NCBI RefSeq assembly: GCF_001730225.1
Contig: NZ_MIJE01000011.1
Location: 248,001 to 312,000, forward strand
Length of the DNA: 64,000 nt
Origin: Desulfuribacillus alkaliarsenatis
GTDB lineage: Bacteria; Bacillota; Bacilli; Desulfuribacillales; Desulfuribacillaceae
Reading direction: 5' to 3'
The translations under genes and the position numbers were made by a program. The notes under the pieces were generated by a model. It was not told where the DNA came from and searched no databases. It was given only the letters and a program-made list of their open reading frames with translations. Numbering within the stretch: the first letter of the stretch is position 1; each line of letters starts with the position of its first letter. This document shows positions 26,881-36,265 of the stretch, piece after piece.

Positions 26881-28011
26881 ATGACTCAAATCCTGGCAAT
26901 CACAATTTTACGAATCAGATCGTTATTTAGAGATAAAAAGTCGTACGTGTTCTTTATTGGTTTACCAATTTTATTTACTGTCATCTTTGGTTCAGTGCAT
27001 GGGGGCACAGATGGCAATCGCAACTTACCTGCAGTGGGATTGCTGCAATCAGAGGTGGCGGATTCATTATACTATAATCAACTGGAAACGGCTAAAGACT
27101 TTGTATGGATAAAAGGTAATTATGCTGAGCTAATGGATAGCTTGCAGCAAGGGCAGCTAATAGCGGTGGTAGAAGCAGACACTAATAATATAACCGTATA
27201 TAAGCGTTATAATTACCCAGAACAAATGCAGCTAGAAGCGCTATTAAAAATGCGAGCACAGGAGTTAGCGATGCTAAATCAATTAGTCCCTGATTTAGAT
27301 ATGCGCGATCGCATCGAACAATCATGGAGCACCTTAACAGTTGGTTTTACATGGCAGCCTAGGTACGCTGTTGAGAATGCTGATGAAGCTATAGGAGATA
27401 AAACAGTATCCTTCTCCCAAGCTAGTATGGCGATTGGCTTTGCTCTGATGTTCATGATGATGAATGTCGTTATCGGTGCAGGTACTGTGATTGAGGAAAA
27501 AAGACAGGGTACATGGAAACGTATGTTGATGGCTCCGCTAAGTTCTTCACAGATATTTTTCGGCTATGGAATCGGGTACTTCGTTATTGGTTGGCTACAA
27601 TTTATCATTTTAATGGTGGTAGCAAGCGTATTGTTTGGTGTCAGTTGGGGGAATATAATTTCTGTTATAACTGTCGTGTCCTTATTCTTAGCGAGCATTA
27701 TAGCCCTCGGCTTGTTGTTAAGTCAGTTAGTCAAAAACTATCTACAACAACAGACTATTGGGAGTTTAGTTATCATTGCTAGTTCAATGCTTTCGGGTAT
27801 ATTTTGGCCATTAGAAATTGTGCCAGAGTTTATGGTTAGTTTTGCAAAGCTAATGCCGCAATATTGGGCTCTAAATGGTCTTGTGGATGCCATGCTATTA
27901 AATAAAGACCCATTGCAGTTGCTTCCTCCTATTATGTCTTTAACTATACTCACTATCGTTTTCTTTGGAGGATGGCAGTTATTAAATAAGATAAGCAGAT
28001 TTGGCTATTAG
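26881..28011 (+). CDS. ABC-2 type permease (LnrN-like)
   Basis: 376 residues from ATG 26881, placed by AGGAGGAG; the open frame extends further upstream without support. One N-terminal helix (YVFFIGLPILFTVIFG), an extracytoplasmic domain, then five helices beginning ASMAIGFALMFMMMNVVIG, with EEKRQGTWKRMLMAP (the amphipathic coupling region typical of ABC-2 permeases) and SGIFWPLEIVPEF. Partner of the preceding permease. It completes a five-gene kinase-regulator-ATPase-permease-permease module. Confidence 0.9.
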   Translation: MTQILAITILRIRSLFRDKKSYVFFIGLPILFTVIFGSVHGGTDGNRNLPAVGLLQSEVADSLYYNQLETAKDFVWIKGNYAELMDSLQQGQLIAVVEADTNNITVYKRYNYPEQMQLEALLKMRAQELAMLNQLVPDLDMRDRIEQSWSTLTVGFTWQPRYAVENADEAIGDKTVSFSQASMAIGFALMFMMMNVVIGAGTVIEEKRQGTWKRMLMAPLSSSQIFFGYGIGYFVIGWLQFIILMVVASVLFGVSWGNIISVITVVSLFLASIIALGLLLSQLVKNYLQQQTIGSLVIIASSMLSGIFWPLEIVPEFMVSFAKLMPQYWALNGLVDAMLLNKDPLQLLPPIMSLTILTIVFFGGWQLLNKISRFGY

Positions 28012-28049
28012 AAGGTATTTTACTATGGATTATCTCATTGACTCAAATG

Positions 28050-28085
28050 ACAAGGAATTTGGTATTGCAATACCAAATTCCTTGT
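28050..28085. repeat. perfect 36-bp palindrome
   Basis: ACAAGGAATTTGGTATTG is followed at once by its exact reverse complement. There is no adjoining U-tract on either strand. It could be a transcript-stabilising 3' hairpin of the ABC operon or a protein-binding site ahead of the next gene. Confidence 0.85.
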
Positions 28086-28128
28086 ATTAATATTAAAGAA
28101 AATAATCGACGCTAGTGGGTGAATATTA

Positions 28129-29757
28129 GTGGAGAGTCGAATTAAAGAATTCCTGCAATTGCTATCTAGTAGGGGTATTGAAGAATTTGATGTTATCCTT
28201 AATGAAATGCTAAGAATTAAAATAACTGAGCGAAAGCTAAAGCAACAAGGTAGGCTTATAAGTGCTACCATTACTACTAGGGAAGAAATTTTTAGCTCTA
28301 TGAAAACACTTACAGAAAAAGAGTTTGGTTATTTTCCAGGAGATAGAGACTTGTTTTTTGAGCTATATAGCTTGGGGGATGGTCTTGACTTATTTAGCTT
28401 TACTAAATATTTACTAGCTTTAGAGAAGCCTAAAAATAGCAAACTACTTTGTCCAAAACATGTTACGATGCATATATCGCAAGTGCTACAATTTGTACAA
28501 CCTAAACGCGCATTAATAACAAATGCTGAAAAACATTTGCTTGGATTGAGTGATTTAGTTAGGGCAAATGCTGATACTGAATTTATGCTCACAACAGCGC
28601 AAAAATCGATGTATTACTTGTTAACCCTTGTATTTGCAGAAAACCAGAGCGTAACTATAGAGCAAGTGGCAGTAACTAATGACTGTGATACTGACAAACA
28701 GTTCGATTTTATATTTACACTACCTGATTTTTATAAAGAAGAAATTATCAAGGGTCTAGCTAAACAGCTGACGGATGAGGGGCAGTTGCAGGCTATCGTG
28801 CCTGCTAATGTCACATTTTCTGGAGGACGTTATCTAGAACTGCGAAAGCATTTAGTAGATAACTATCAAGTAGATTCTATCTATAAGCTTCCTGAGCATA
28901 CGTTTCGACCATACACAAACGTAAAAACATATATGCTAAACATAAGTAAGATGCGTACATCGAAGGCCGTGTTGATTGGGCAATTGGAAGCTAATCAAAC
29001 GCAGGATAATGACAAGATGGAAGATGACCGTAGGCTACAAATTACAGCGTCACGCAGTATCACACAAGGTAAGTTCCAACAGTTTGCAGACTGGAAGGTT
29101 GAGTTACTCTTAGACGCTGAAGCCCAAGCTATAGAACGCTTTGTTTTACAAAAAAAATCAAAATTTAAGCTGAAAGATATAGCAGAGATTTTCCGCGGTA
29201 AATCTATCAAAAAAGAGGACATAAAACCAGGGGAGATTAAAGTTATCAACATCTCGAATATAGACAAGCATGGGCAGATTTCTGATTTAGACTTGGATAG
29301 CATAGATGAACAGGAAAGAAAGGTAGATAGATACCGTTTGACAGACGGCGACATATTAATTACATGCAGAGGAACCGTTAACAAAATTGCAATTTTTAAC
29401 AAGAGAAACCAAAAGCATTATATATATATCCCATCAGCGAATATTATCGTAATCAGGCTGAAGGAATACATAGAGAACCAATACGTTAAAATATTTTTAG
29501 AAAGTCCTGTAGGTAAAAAGGTAATTCAAAGCTATCAACGGGGCACAATAGTAATGAACATTAATCCTAGTGATATTGGAGAAATAGAAATTCCAGTGGT
29601 TTCACACGCCAAACAACTGCAGATAATAAAAAGATATAACGAAGAGCATCAATACTACTTAGAGGAAAAGAAGAAATTAGAGCTACGTTGGAATTACAAA
29701 AGGGCAGAAATATATGAAAGTATTATTGATACAAAATTGGATATGCGCAGGCAGTAA
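28129..29757 (+). CDS. orphan HsdM-like/HsdS fusion with degenerate methyltransferase domain
   Basis: 542 residues from a GTG start. Residues 1-330 follow the plan of a type I N6-adenine methyltransferase subunit: helical N-terminus, then LTDEGQLQAIVPANVTFSGG, DSIYKLPEHTF. But the SAM motif (DPACGSG in the family) is absent, and the catalytic NPPF is replaced by TLPD at 197-200. Residues 345-530 are a type I specificity-type target recognition domain (FKLKDIAEIFRGKSIKKEDI, DGDILITCRGTVNKIAIF, INPSDIGEIEIP) with a coiled-coil end. No hsdR or second hsdS is nearby. It may bind DNA sequence-specifically without methylating it; that is inference. Confidence 0.75.
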   Translation: MESRIKEFLQLLSSRGIEEFDVILNEMLRIKITERKLKQQGRLISATITTREEIFSSMKTLTEKEFGYFPGDRDLFFELYSLGDGLDLFSFTKYLLALEKPKNSKLLCPKHVTMHISQVLQFVQPKRALITNAEKHLLGLSDLVRANADTEFMLTTAQKSMYYLLTLVFAENQSVTIEQVAVTNDCDTDKQFDFIFTLPDFYKEEIIKGLAKQLTDEGQLQAIVPANVTFSGGRYLELRKHLVDNYQVDSIYKLPEHTFRPYTNVKTYMLNISKMRTSKAVLIGQLEANQTQDNDKMEDDRRLQITASRSITQGKFQQFADWKVELLLDAEAQAIERFVLQKKSKFKLKDIAEIFRGKSIKKEDIKPGEIKVINISNIDKHGQISDLDLDSIDEQERKVDRYRLTDGDILITCRGTVNKIAIFNKRNQKHYIYIPSANIIVIRLKEYIENQYVKIFLESPVGKKVIQSYQRGTIVMNINPSDIGEIEIPVVSHAKQLQIIKRYNEEHQYYLEEKKKLELRWNYKRAEIYESIIDTKLDMRRQ

Positions 29758-29883
29758 CTATTGCTCTTAACAAACACATGAAAAAACTTGAAAAAATAAT
29801 GGGAAAAGTGAATAATTGATACAACAACTAGTGTCAGTCTTTTTAGTAGCTTAATTGCCTTGTTAGGCTTGGAGGGACGTACT

Positions 29884-30993
29884 ATGGTGAGGGAGACTGG
29901 ACACGATGGTGTGCGAAAACAAAGCGAAGAACAACTTAATTATGAGCTTTTTAATAATGCACCAATAGGTTATGTTGTTTTTGATTTTGCAGGTACAGTT
30001 AGGAAGTGCAATAGTGCCTTTCGTAGCTTGCTAGAATTAAATAAAATAGATGTATTAGGGAGAAAGCTACAACAATGGATTCATCCCGATAGCCAAGATG
30101 TATTTTGCTGTTATATTAAACAACTGTCAAGTGATAGGTTAAATGAAGAAGAACTTATTCAGTTAACGCTCCGCTCAAAGAAACGGGATATACCCGTGAA
30201 AATAAGGAGTAATCTGCTTGAATATGATGGTGAAAAATTAATTCGGAGTATGGTTATTGACTATTCGGAGCAATTAAAATATGAGCAAGAAATAAATCGT
30301 CTTAATCAATTGAACACAACAGGAAAAGTGGCAGCAGCAATTGCCCACGAAGTGCGTAACCCTATGACGACAATTAAAGGGTTTGTACAAATATTTCAGA
30401 CAAAGCCAGAATTCCTTCCTTATAAGCATCACCTTGAACTAGTTGATAACGAAATCAATCGTGCTAATGATATGATTTCCGAATTCCTAAGCCTGTCGCG
30501 GACGGAGCTACCAGTATTTACAAAAGTTAATATTGCAGATGAAATTGAAAGCATCCTACCACAAATCACAGCTCAAGCACGTGAAGAAGACATAACGATT
30601 ACTACACTTGTAAAGCCAATACCAACAATACATGCTTGTAAACAGGAGCTTAAGCAGGTTCTGATAAATGTATTAAAAAATGCAATAGAAGCAAGTAGTT
30701 CGGGAGATGAGGTTAAAATTACTACTATTAATACTACTTTCAACGATTGTACGTATGCGACAATAGCTGTGTCTGATCAAGGAACAGGAATTCCAGAGGA
30801 GATTCAGGAGCTTATTGGCAAACCTTTTGTAACGACAAAAACAAACAGAGCAGGTATTGGTTTATCAGTTGTTAAAAATATTATGGCTAGACATTGTGGG
30901 AAAATGAATTTCTGTACAAGTGTTCAAGGGACTACCTTCTATCTTCATTTCCCAGTGAAGACCAAAGATGAAATTATAGATTATTGCATATGA
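29884..30993 (+). CDS. PAS-domain sensor histidine kinase (sporulation-kinase-like)
   Basis: 369 residues from ATG 29884 (GGAGGG 7 nt upstream). No membrane segment. PAS domain about residues 20-130 (NAPIGYVVFDFAGTVRKCN), HisKA with [21 protein letters not shown], HATPase with VLINVLKNAIEAS, SDQGTGIPEE and TNRAGIGLSVVKNI. The layout resembles cytoplasmic phosphorelay kinases of spore formers. No response regulator is adjacent, so it is an orphan. Its kinase core is clearly related to that of 43013-44914. Confidence 0.9.
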   Translation: MVRETGHDGVRKQSEEQLNYELFNNAPIGYVVFDFAGTVRKCNSAFRSLLELNKIDVLGRKLQQWIHPDSQDVFCCYIKQLSSDRLNEEELIQLTLRSKKRDIPVKIRSNLLEYDGEKLIRSMVIDYSEQLKYEQEINRLNQLNTTGKVAAAIAHEVRNPMTTIKGFVQIFQTKPEFLPYKHHLELVDNEINRANDMISEFLSLSRTELPVFTKVNIADEIESILPQITAQAREEDITITTLVKPIPTIHACKQELKQVLINVLKNAIEASSSGDEVKITTINTTFNDCTYATIAVSDQGTGIPEEIQELIGKPFVTTKTNRAGIGLSVVKNIMARHCGKMNFCTSVQGTTFYLHFPVKTKDEIIDYCI

Positions 30994-31032
30994 ATAAGTA
31001 TTACAATCAAGGTTTTAGTCAACAAGCCTACG

Positions 31033-31066
31033 CATCCCTGAGTAAGCTGCAGGGATGTTTACTTTT
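31033..31066 (+). terminator. intrinsic terminator after the PAS kinase
   Basis: CATCCCTG and CAGGGATG form an 8-bp stem, followed by TTTACTTTTT. Confidence 0.7.
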
Positions 31067-31205
31067 TGTGAATTTAAGCAATACTAATAGAATGAGTGAA
31101 TTATTTCACAAATGCACAAACTACTAGAATTAGACTACATCTTCTGGTAATATTGTGTCATGGATAAAGAGTGGTGCTCAAATTATTATATTGGGGGGCA
31201 ATGCC

Positions 31206-32588
31206 ATGAAAATAGATAAACAATCTGACTTTGATAAAGAGAATCTTGGTTTTTGTGAAATTGATCAAGGATTTGGTATTAGGGAAGCTATAGAAGAAGC
31301 AAAGCGCTGTCTTCAATGCAAAAACCCTACCTGTCGCAAGGGTTGCCCTATAGACAATGAAATACCACAGTTTATTAAAGCCTTAGCAGAAGGAAATATA
31401 GGCGAGGCAGGAAGCATTATCGCTAAGCGTAGTAACCTCCCTGCTGTATGTGGCCGTGTGTGTCCACACGAGCTCCAGTGCGAAGGAACTTGCGTGCTTA
31501 ATATAAAGAAAAAACCAATTAAAATAGGCAAAATAGAACGATTTATTGCTGATTTCGAAGCGGAGATGGGTATTAGTAGCGTTGAGAAGTCCAAGTACTA
31601 TGAAGGTGATGTTGCTGTTATTGGTTCTGGACCAGCTGGATTAACAGTAGCTGGTGACTTAGCGAAGCGAGGTTTTTGTGTTACAGTGTATGAATCTCAG
31701 CTAGAGCCAGGTGGAATTTTAACATACGGTATTCCCAAATTCCGTCTAGACCGAGAGGTAGTAAGAAGAGAGATAAAGAAAATCGAAAACCTTGGAGTAG
31801 TATTCAAAACAGGAGTTGTTGTTGGCGAAGATATTACAATCGATGAAATGCTAAATCGAGAACGATTTGACGCTGTTTTTATAGGTACGGGTACAGCATT
31901 GCCGAAGAATTTGAATATTCCTGGTAAGGAGCTAACGGGCATAATGCAAGCGATGTATCTGTTGCGCATGGTTACTTTATTTAATCACGGAGATATTGAT
32001 CGCAAAGAAATCCCGATTGATGAAGGTGATGAGGTAGTAGTTATTGGAGCTGGGAATGTCGCCTTTGATGCAGCGCGTACTGCACTAAGACTTGGTGCGA
32101 AGCAGGTTACGATTGTATATCGGAGAACAAGGGAGACGATGCCTGCGCTGCAGTCGGAATATGAGCATGCCATGGCCGAGGGCGTGCAGTTCAAATGGCT
32201 GTCTAGCCCTGTAGCATTCGAAGGAGATGAAAATGTACGCAGTCTGCAGTACGAAGTGCAGCAGGTTGATGAAGAAGGGAACATAACGGGGACAGGGGAG
32301 TTACAAACACTTGCTGCAGATAAGGTTGTTATCGCAATTGGACAGCGTCCAGCAGCTAAGGTTATTAGCACGGCTACGGACATTGAAGTTAATCCAGAAG
32401 GATATGTTATAACGAAAGAGCGCCCTTACGGTATGACTACTAAGAAAGGCGTATTTGCAGGAGGGGACGTTGTGCATCAACCTGCTACTGTAGTACTAGC
32501 TATGAAGGAAGCGCAGCTGGTAGCACAAGGGATTGCAAAATATGTAGAAGCTAAAAGATTATTAGAGGAGTTAGAATCAAATGACTGA
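31206..32588 (+). CDS. gltA: stand-alone NADPH-dependent glutamate synthase small-subunit-type flavoprotein
   Basis: 460 residues from ATG 31206, which follows GGGGGG at 6 nt. The N-terminal Fe-S domain has CLQCKNPTCRKGCP and CGRVCPHELQCEGTC; FAD site VIGSGPAGLTVAGDLA; NADPH site VIGAGNVAFDAARTA; C-terminal FAD contact FAGGDVVHQPATVVLA. This is the homotetrameric GltA/GltD-type family, which in anaerobes also includes NfnB and sulfide dehydrogenase subunits; no partner subunit is adjacent, which favours the stand-alone enzyme or an uncharacterised electron-transfer role. Its last 8 nt overlap the next gene. Confidence 0.88.
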   Translation: MKIDKQSDFDKENLGFCEIDQGFGIREAIEEAKRCLQCKNPTCRKGCPIDNEIPQFIKALAEGNIGEAGSIIAKRSNLPAVCGRVCPHELQCEGTCVLNIKKKPIKIGKIERFIADFEAEMGISSVEKSKYYEGDVAVIGSGPAGLTVAGDLAKRGFCVTVYESQLEPGGILTYGIPKFRLDREVVRREIKKIENLGVVFKTGVVVGEDITIDEMLNRERFDAVFIGTGTALPKNLNIPGKELTGIMQAMYLLRMVTLFNHGDIDRKEIPIDEGDEVVVIGAGNVAFDAARTALRLGAKQVTIVYRRTRETMPALQSEYEHAMAEGVQFKWLSSPVAFEGDENVRSLQYEVQQVDEEGNITGTGELQTLAADKVVIAIGQRPAAKVISTATDIEVNPEGYVITKERPYGMTTKKGVFAGGDVVHQPATVVLAMKEAQLVAQGIAKYVEAKRLLEELESND

Positions 32589-33666
32589 TTCGCGATATTT
32601 TAGATTTGCAGTATGGATTTTATTAATCTTTTTAATAATTCTAGTGGGATCACATATTCCGTTTGTTTTTGTTCCATTTATTATACTACTGCAAACGGTA
32701 TTTTTTCCTATCCTCTTAGCAGGGGTGCTCTATTACTTAATGGTTCCTATAGTTGATAGACTGACAGAACGAAGAGTTCCGCGGACTATATCAATAATCT
32801 TAATATATCTTGGATTTATATTTGTAGTAACAATGTTAGTCGTAACATTAGGACCAGTGTTCCAGCGGCAGGTAATGAGCTTAATAGATAACGCTCCTGG
32901 ACTATTTAACGAGGTGCGAAACTGGTTGCTAGAAGTTCAGCAACACCCAATGCTGACGACCTTCGTAAGCCCTGAACAGGTTACTGTTGAAGAGGTTGCA
33001 CGTAGATTCTCTGAATATATTAACCAGATATTCTTTGCAGTGGTCAACAATATCTCAGCGTTTTTGGGTACTTTGACGAATTTTGTTACGACACTACTAA
33101 TGATTCCGTTCATTCTATTTTATATGCTAAAAAGTGGAGACGAACTTCCCCGTGCGATGATTCGCTTTTTGCCTAGTAAGCATCAGGATGAAGGTAGGTC
33201 CATTGTTAATGATATGAACCAGACGTTGAGGGCGTTTATTCAAGGTCAGATAATTGTAAGTATGAGCGTAGGTGTCCTTTGTTATATAGGCTTTCTAATA
33301 ATAGGAATTGAGTATGCATTATTACTAGCCTTGGTAGCTATGGTTACTAACGTAATTCCGTTTATTGGACCATTTATCGGAACTATTCCCGCACTTATCG
33401 TGGGGATATTGCACTCGCCATTTATGGCACTAAAGGTATTGATTGTAATTATTGTTGTTCAGCAGATAGAAAGTTTGCTAATCTCACCAAGGGTTATGGG
33501 TAGCAAGCTAAATATTCACCCAGTGACTATTATTCTACTAATTTTAGTAGCAGGAAATCTAGCGGGATTTTTAGGTCTAATATTAGCTGTTCCTACTTAC
33601 GCAATAGGGAAGGTTGTTATATCACATACATATAGGCTTGTGCGTTTACGGTTAGGTTGGGATTAA
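32581..33666 (+). CDS. AI-2E family (UPF0118) membrane transporter
   Basis: 361 residues with about eight membrane segments. The central soluble loop (residues 95-170) and the later conserved AMVTNVIPFIGPFIGTIPALIVG and VQQIESLLISPRVMG motifs are those of the AI-2E family, whose members include Na+/H+ antiporters and proposed autoinducer exporters. Substrate unknown. It overlaps gltA by 8 nt, so it is translationally coupled; no functional link between the two is evident. Followed by a bidirectional terminator. Confidence 0.9.
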   Translation: MTDSRYFRFAVWILLIFLIILVGSHIPFVFVPFIILLQTVFFPILLAGVLYYLMVPIVDRLTERRVPRTISIILIYLGFIFVVTMLVVTLGPVFQRQVMSLIDNAPGLFNEVRNWLLEVQQHPMLTTFVSPEQVTVEEVARRFSEYINQIFFAVVNNISAFLGTLTNFVTTLLMIPFILFYMLKSGDELPRAMIRFLPSKHQDEGRSIVNDMNQTLRAFIQGQIIVSMSVGVLCYIGFLIIGIEYALLLALVAMVTNVIPFIGPFIGTIPALIVGILHSPFMALKVLIVIIVVQQIESLLISPRVMGSKLNIHPVTIILLILVAGNLAGFLGLILAVPTYAIGKVVISHTYRLVRLRLGWD

Positions 33667-33671
33667 TACTT

Positions 33672-33709
33672 AAGAAAGACTGAGATAATTCATCATCTCA
33701 GTCTTTCTT
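33672..33709. terminator. bidirectional terminator overlapping the hypX stop codon
   Basis: AAGAAAGACTGAGAT pairs perfectly with ATCTCAGTCTTTCTT. One arm encodes the last residues of the leftward hypX gene, so the two converging units share it. Confidence 0.85.
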
Positions 33710-35405
33710 TGATCATAGGTGACATATTTGAAGTTGTATAGTTTGAAGTTGTATCGCAGGTTAGCTTGTATACAAAAGCTCTGCGTAAGTCATGGTATTT
33801 AGAGTCCTCAGCAAAGAAATTATTCCACATTTGCTTTAGTTCTTCCTTGCGATATTGGGCAAGGGGCTTGATTTGCTCATCAAGATTACGACGTTTCTTT
33901 TTATTAATAATAAGCTGTTCGTAATCAGATTGCGTAGCTAACAATCGGGCGAAGCTATGAATTTCACTAGCTAACACAGTATCAGGGTAGAAATCATCGA
34001 TTAATCCGATATTCTTAGCAAAGTGAGTACTAATAGGCAGGCAATCATCAGTTAAGCGCAAAGCTAATCCGCTACCTACTCTCTTTGGTAACAAATATGT
34101 CCAATATTCTGACCCGTATAGTCCCATTTTTTTGTAGTGTGGATTTAATACGACGCCCTCTCTAGCGAACACGTAATCTGCGGCTAATGCTAGAATTACG
34201 CCACCTGCAGCAGCGTTACCCTGCATAACTGATATGACAAGCTTGTTATCTGTCGTAATGACTTGGCGAACTAAGTCATTAATTGCATTTATGTTCTTCC
34301 ATGACTCATGACCAGGATAATTCGCTGCTTCTATAACATTTAAATGAATACCATTAGACCAAAAATCATTACCACCCTTGAGTACAAGCACCTTCGTATC
34401 CCTATGACATGCTTTAATATAGGTGTCAGTTAGACGCTGGCACTGCTCAGTACTCATAGCACCATTATAAAAAGGGAAGTGCAAATATCCAACTTCATCT
34501 TTTTCTTCATAAAAGATATCACGATATGTTCTACCTACATATGCATCGAAAGGAGATAACTGAACAGTTGGTACATTAGCTAATGTATCCTTAAGGATCT
34601 GTTCTGCAGGTAATTTATAGTAAATACTTCCGTTCGTTGATTTCTTCTTTAAATGTGTTATCCACACAGCGCCATTTCCTGTGGCTCTACAGATTGCGCC
34701 GTCACGTTTGGCGATAATTTCTCCAGCTGGACCCGTTAAAGCATCTTCTTCATGCGCACCATACAGATAATATTCCTGACTGTTAATACTATCTAATACT
34801 CCAGGCTGACTATCGGCAGCTCTTATTTTTCTAACAATATTCTCAGTTGTGTCGAACCAATTGAGCTTTCTGTCTGTTTGCTTCATTGAAGGTAATAACT
34901 GCCCTCTAACATCTGGCTGGCTATAGTCTAAAGGCTCAGGGGTATAATTGTTTTGCTGGAATTTCGCAACTGCATCTAAGATGCCTTTGATAGCAGCGTT
35001 ACTAACTTCCTTGCGATAGATAGCGCTCTTTGAGGCGATAGGCATTAGAAATTCCTGCGTTGACCAGATAGCTCCAGCATCCATTTCTGCTGATGCCTCT
35101 AGGATAGTAACACCCCAGATTTCTTGCTCTGTGGTAATCGCCCAATCAAGCGATGATGGACCTCGATCACCTTTGATGCCTGGATGTACGATTAGGCAGG
35201 TATGGTTTTTCCAGATAACATCAGGCACATAGGCTTTTAAGAATGGTGCTATGATAAGATCTGGAGAAAGATCATTAACTGCAGATATCATGGCTTCTGC
35301 GCTTGTAGCTAGTTGTATATCTACTTGATGTCCGCGGTCGGTGAGCTCTACATATGCGCGTTGGCTAAGGCTATTATGTGCAGTCACTATAAATAGTATT
35401 TTCAT
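33693..35405 (-). CDS. hypX: HypX/HoxX-type [NiFe]-hydrogenase maturation protein
   Basis: 570 residues, the HypX size. The N-terminal half is a formyltransferase-like domain (IVHPGIKGDRGPSSLDWAI, then EMDAGAIWSTQEF); the C-terminal half is an enoyl-CoA hydratase/isomerase fold (LKGGNDFWSNGIHLNVIE, GNAAAGGVILALAADYVFA). HypX uses N10-formyl-tetrahydrofolate and CoA to make the CO ligand of the NiFe active site, mainly in organisms that build hydrogenase in the presence of oxygen. No other hyp or hydrogenase gene is in the window, so partners must be elsewhere. Monocistronic. Confidence 0.9.
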   Translation of the reverse strand: MKILFIVTAHNSLSQRAYVELTDRGHQVDIQLATSAEAMISAVNDLSPDLIIAPFLKAYVPDVIWKNHTCLIVHPGIKGDRGPSSLDWAITTEQEIWGVTILEASAEMDAGAIWSTQEFLMPIASKSAIYRKEVSNAAIKGILDAVAKFQQNNYTPEPLDYSQPDVRGQLLPSMKQTDRKLNWFDTTENIVRKIRAADSQPGVLDSINSQEYYLYGAHEEDALTGPAGEIIAKRDGAICRATGNGAVWITHLKKKSTNGSIYYKLPAEQILKDTLANVPTVQLSPFDAYVGRTYRDIFYEEKDEVGYLHFPFYNGAMSTEQCQRLTDTYIKACHRDTKVLVLKGGNDFWSNGIHLNVIEAANYPGHESWKNINAINDLVRQVITTDNKLVISVMQGNAAAGGVILALAADYVFAREGVVLNPHYKKMGLYGSEYWTYLLPKRVGSGLALRLTDDCLPISTHFAKNIGLIDDFYPDTVLASEIHSFARLLATQSDYEQLIINKKKRRNLDEQIKPLAQYRKEELKQMWNNFFAEDSKYHDLRRAFVYKLTCDTTSNYTTSNMSPMIKERLR

Positions 35406-35502
35406 CTTTTTTATCTCTACCCCTCAGTATTTTTGCTATTTATCTATTATAACTTAAATGAGGGAGAATGCAGTGCAATAAATCACAGTTATCTGATGAA
35501 AA

Positions 35503-36156
35503 TTATTCTTCTCCATGTGTTTTTGTTTCTTCTGGATTACCTGTAGAGTCAGGTGCTTTCTCTGGGGCTTCAACGACTTCATCTTCTTCGACAGGTGCCA
35601 CCTGAGCATATACAAGGGTGGCAACAACACTATCCAAGTCACTTAAGATTTCTATATTACTGTCATTAGCTATATTTAAATCTCCTAGGGTAATTGCATC
35701 CTTTTCCTGTAGCAAGGATGCATCTGCTTCGACATTCTCAGGCATAAACCTTGGGAACATTTCAATCTCTACTTCATTAAGTTGTACCTGTAAGATTTTG
35801 TCTCCGCCCTCGACAGTATCCTTATTTGTGATATGGATACTTGACGTTACTTTGATTTTTTCGTTTTCATCTAAAGCTTGTAAATCAATGTGCACGAACT
35901 GGTTTTTAAGGCTGTTACGCTGTAAATCCTTGAAAATAGCAAAGGAATTTTCGTTGTTTAAAGTAACTGCTACTTTTCGGCTAATGCCATAGCTGCTAAT
36001 AAGCTTTTTTAATTCAGATTCATCTACATAAAAGAGCTGACCAGGACTACCCTTGCTATAAAGAACCCCTGGAATATGCCCTTCTCTACGTGCAGCCTTG
36101 GCGTTGTTATACTGGCTTGTATTACGGTCTAATAATGATAATGTTGGTTCTGACAT
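35503..36156 (-). CDS. rplY: 50S ribosomal protein L25/general stress protein CTC
   Basis: 217 residues from ATG 36156, with AAAGGAG about 10 nt upstream; a GTG 9 nt earlier sits too close to that site. The L25 5S-rRNA-binding fold covers residues 1-90 (ARREGHIPGVLYSKG, VHIDLQAL) and the CTC beta-domain covers 95-180 (ITNKDTVEGGDKILQVQLNEVE). The tail is strongly acidic and Pro-rich (PVEEDEVVEAPEKAPD). Binds 5S rRNA; in Bacilli CTC is stress-induced. Follows metA but is separated by a weak hairpin. Confidence 0.93.
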   Translation of the reverse strand: MSEPTLSLLDRNTSQYNNAKAARREGHIPGVLYSKGSPGQLFYVDESELKKLISSYGISRKVAVTLNNENSFAIFKDLQRNSLKNQFVHIDLQALDENEKIKVTSSIHITNKDTVEGGDKILQVQLNEVEIEMFPRFMPENVEADASLLQEKDAITLGDLNIANDSNIEILSDLDSVVATLVYAQVAPVEEDEVVEAPEKAPDSTGNPEETKTHGEE

Positions 36157-36213
36157 AAAAATCACACTCCTTTATTTTTGTTATCTCCTTATTTATAGGT
36201 TTTTAAACATAAT

Positions 36214-36239
36214 TAAACCCCTACTCATAGAGCAAGGGT
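36214..36239 (-). terminator. possible weak terminator between metA and L25
   Basis: On the minus strand ACCCTTGCTC-TAT-GAGTAGGGG forms an interrupted stem followed by TTTAATT. Confidence 0.4.
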
Positions 36240-36265
36240 CGAGAATTTTAATATGATTGTCTAGT

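Noticed and set aside
28129-29757. active type I restriction-modification system
   Set aside because: No hsdR is present, and the SAM and NPPF/Y motifs of the methyltransferase are missing.
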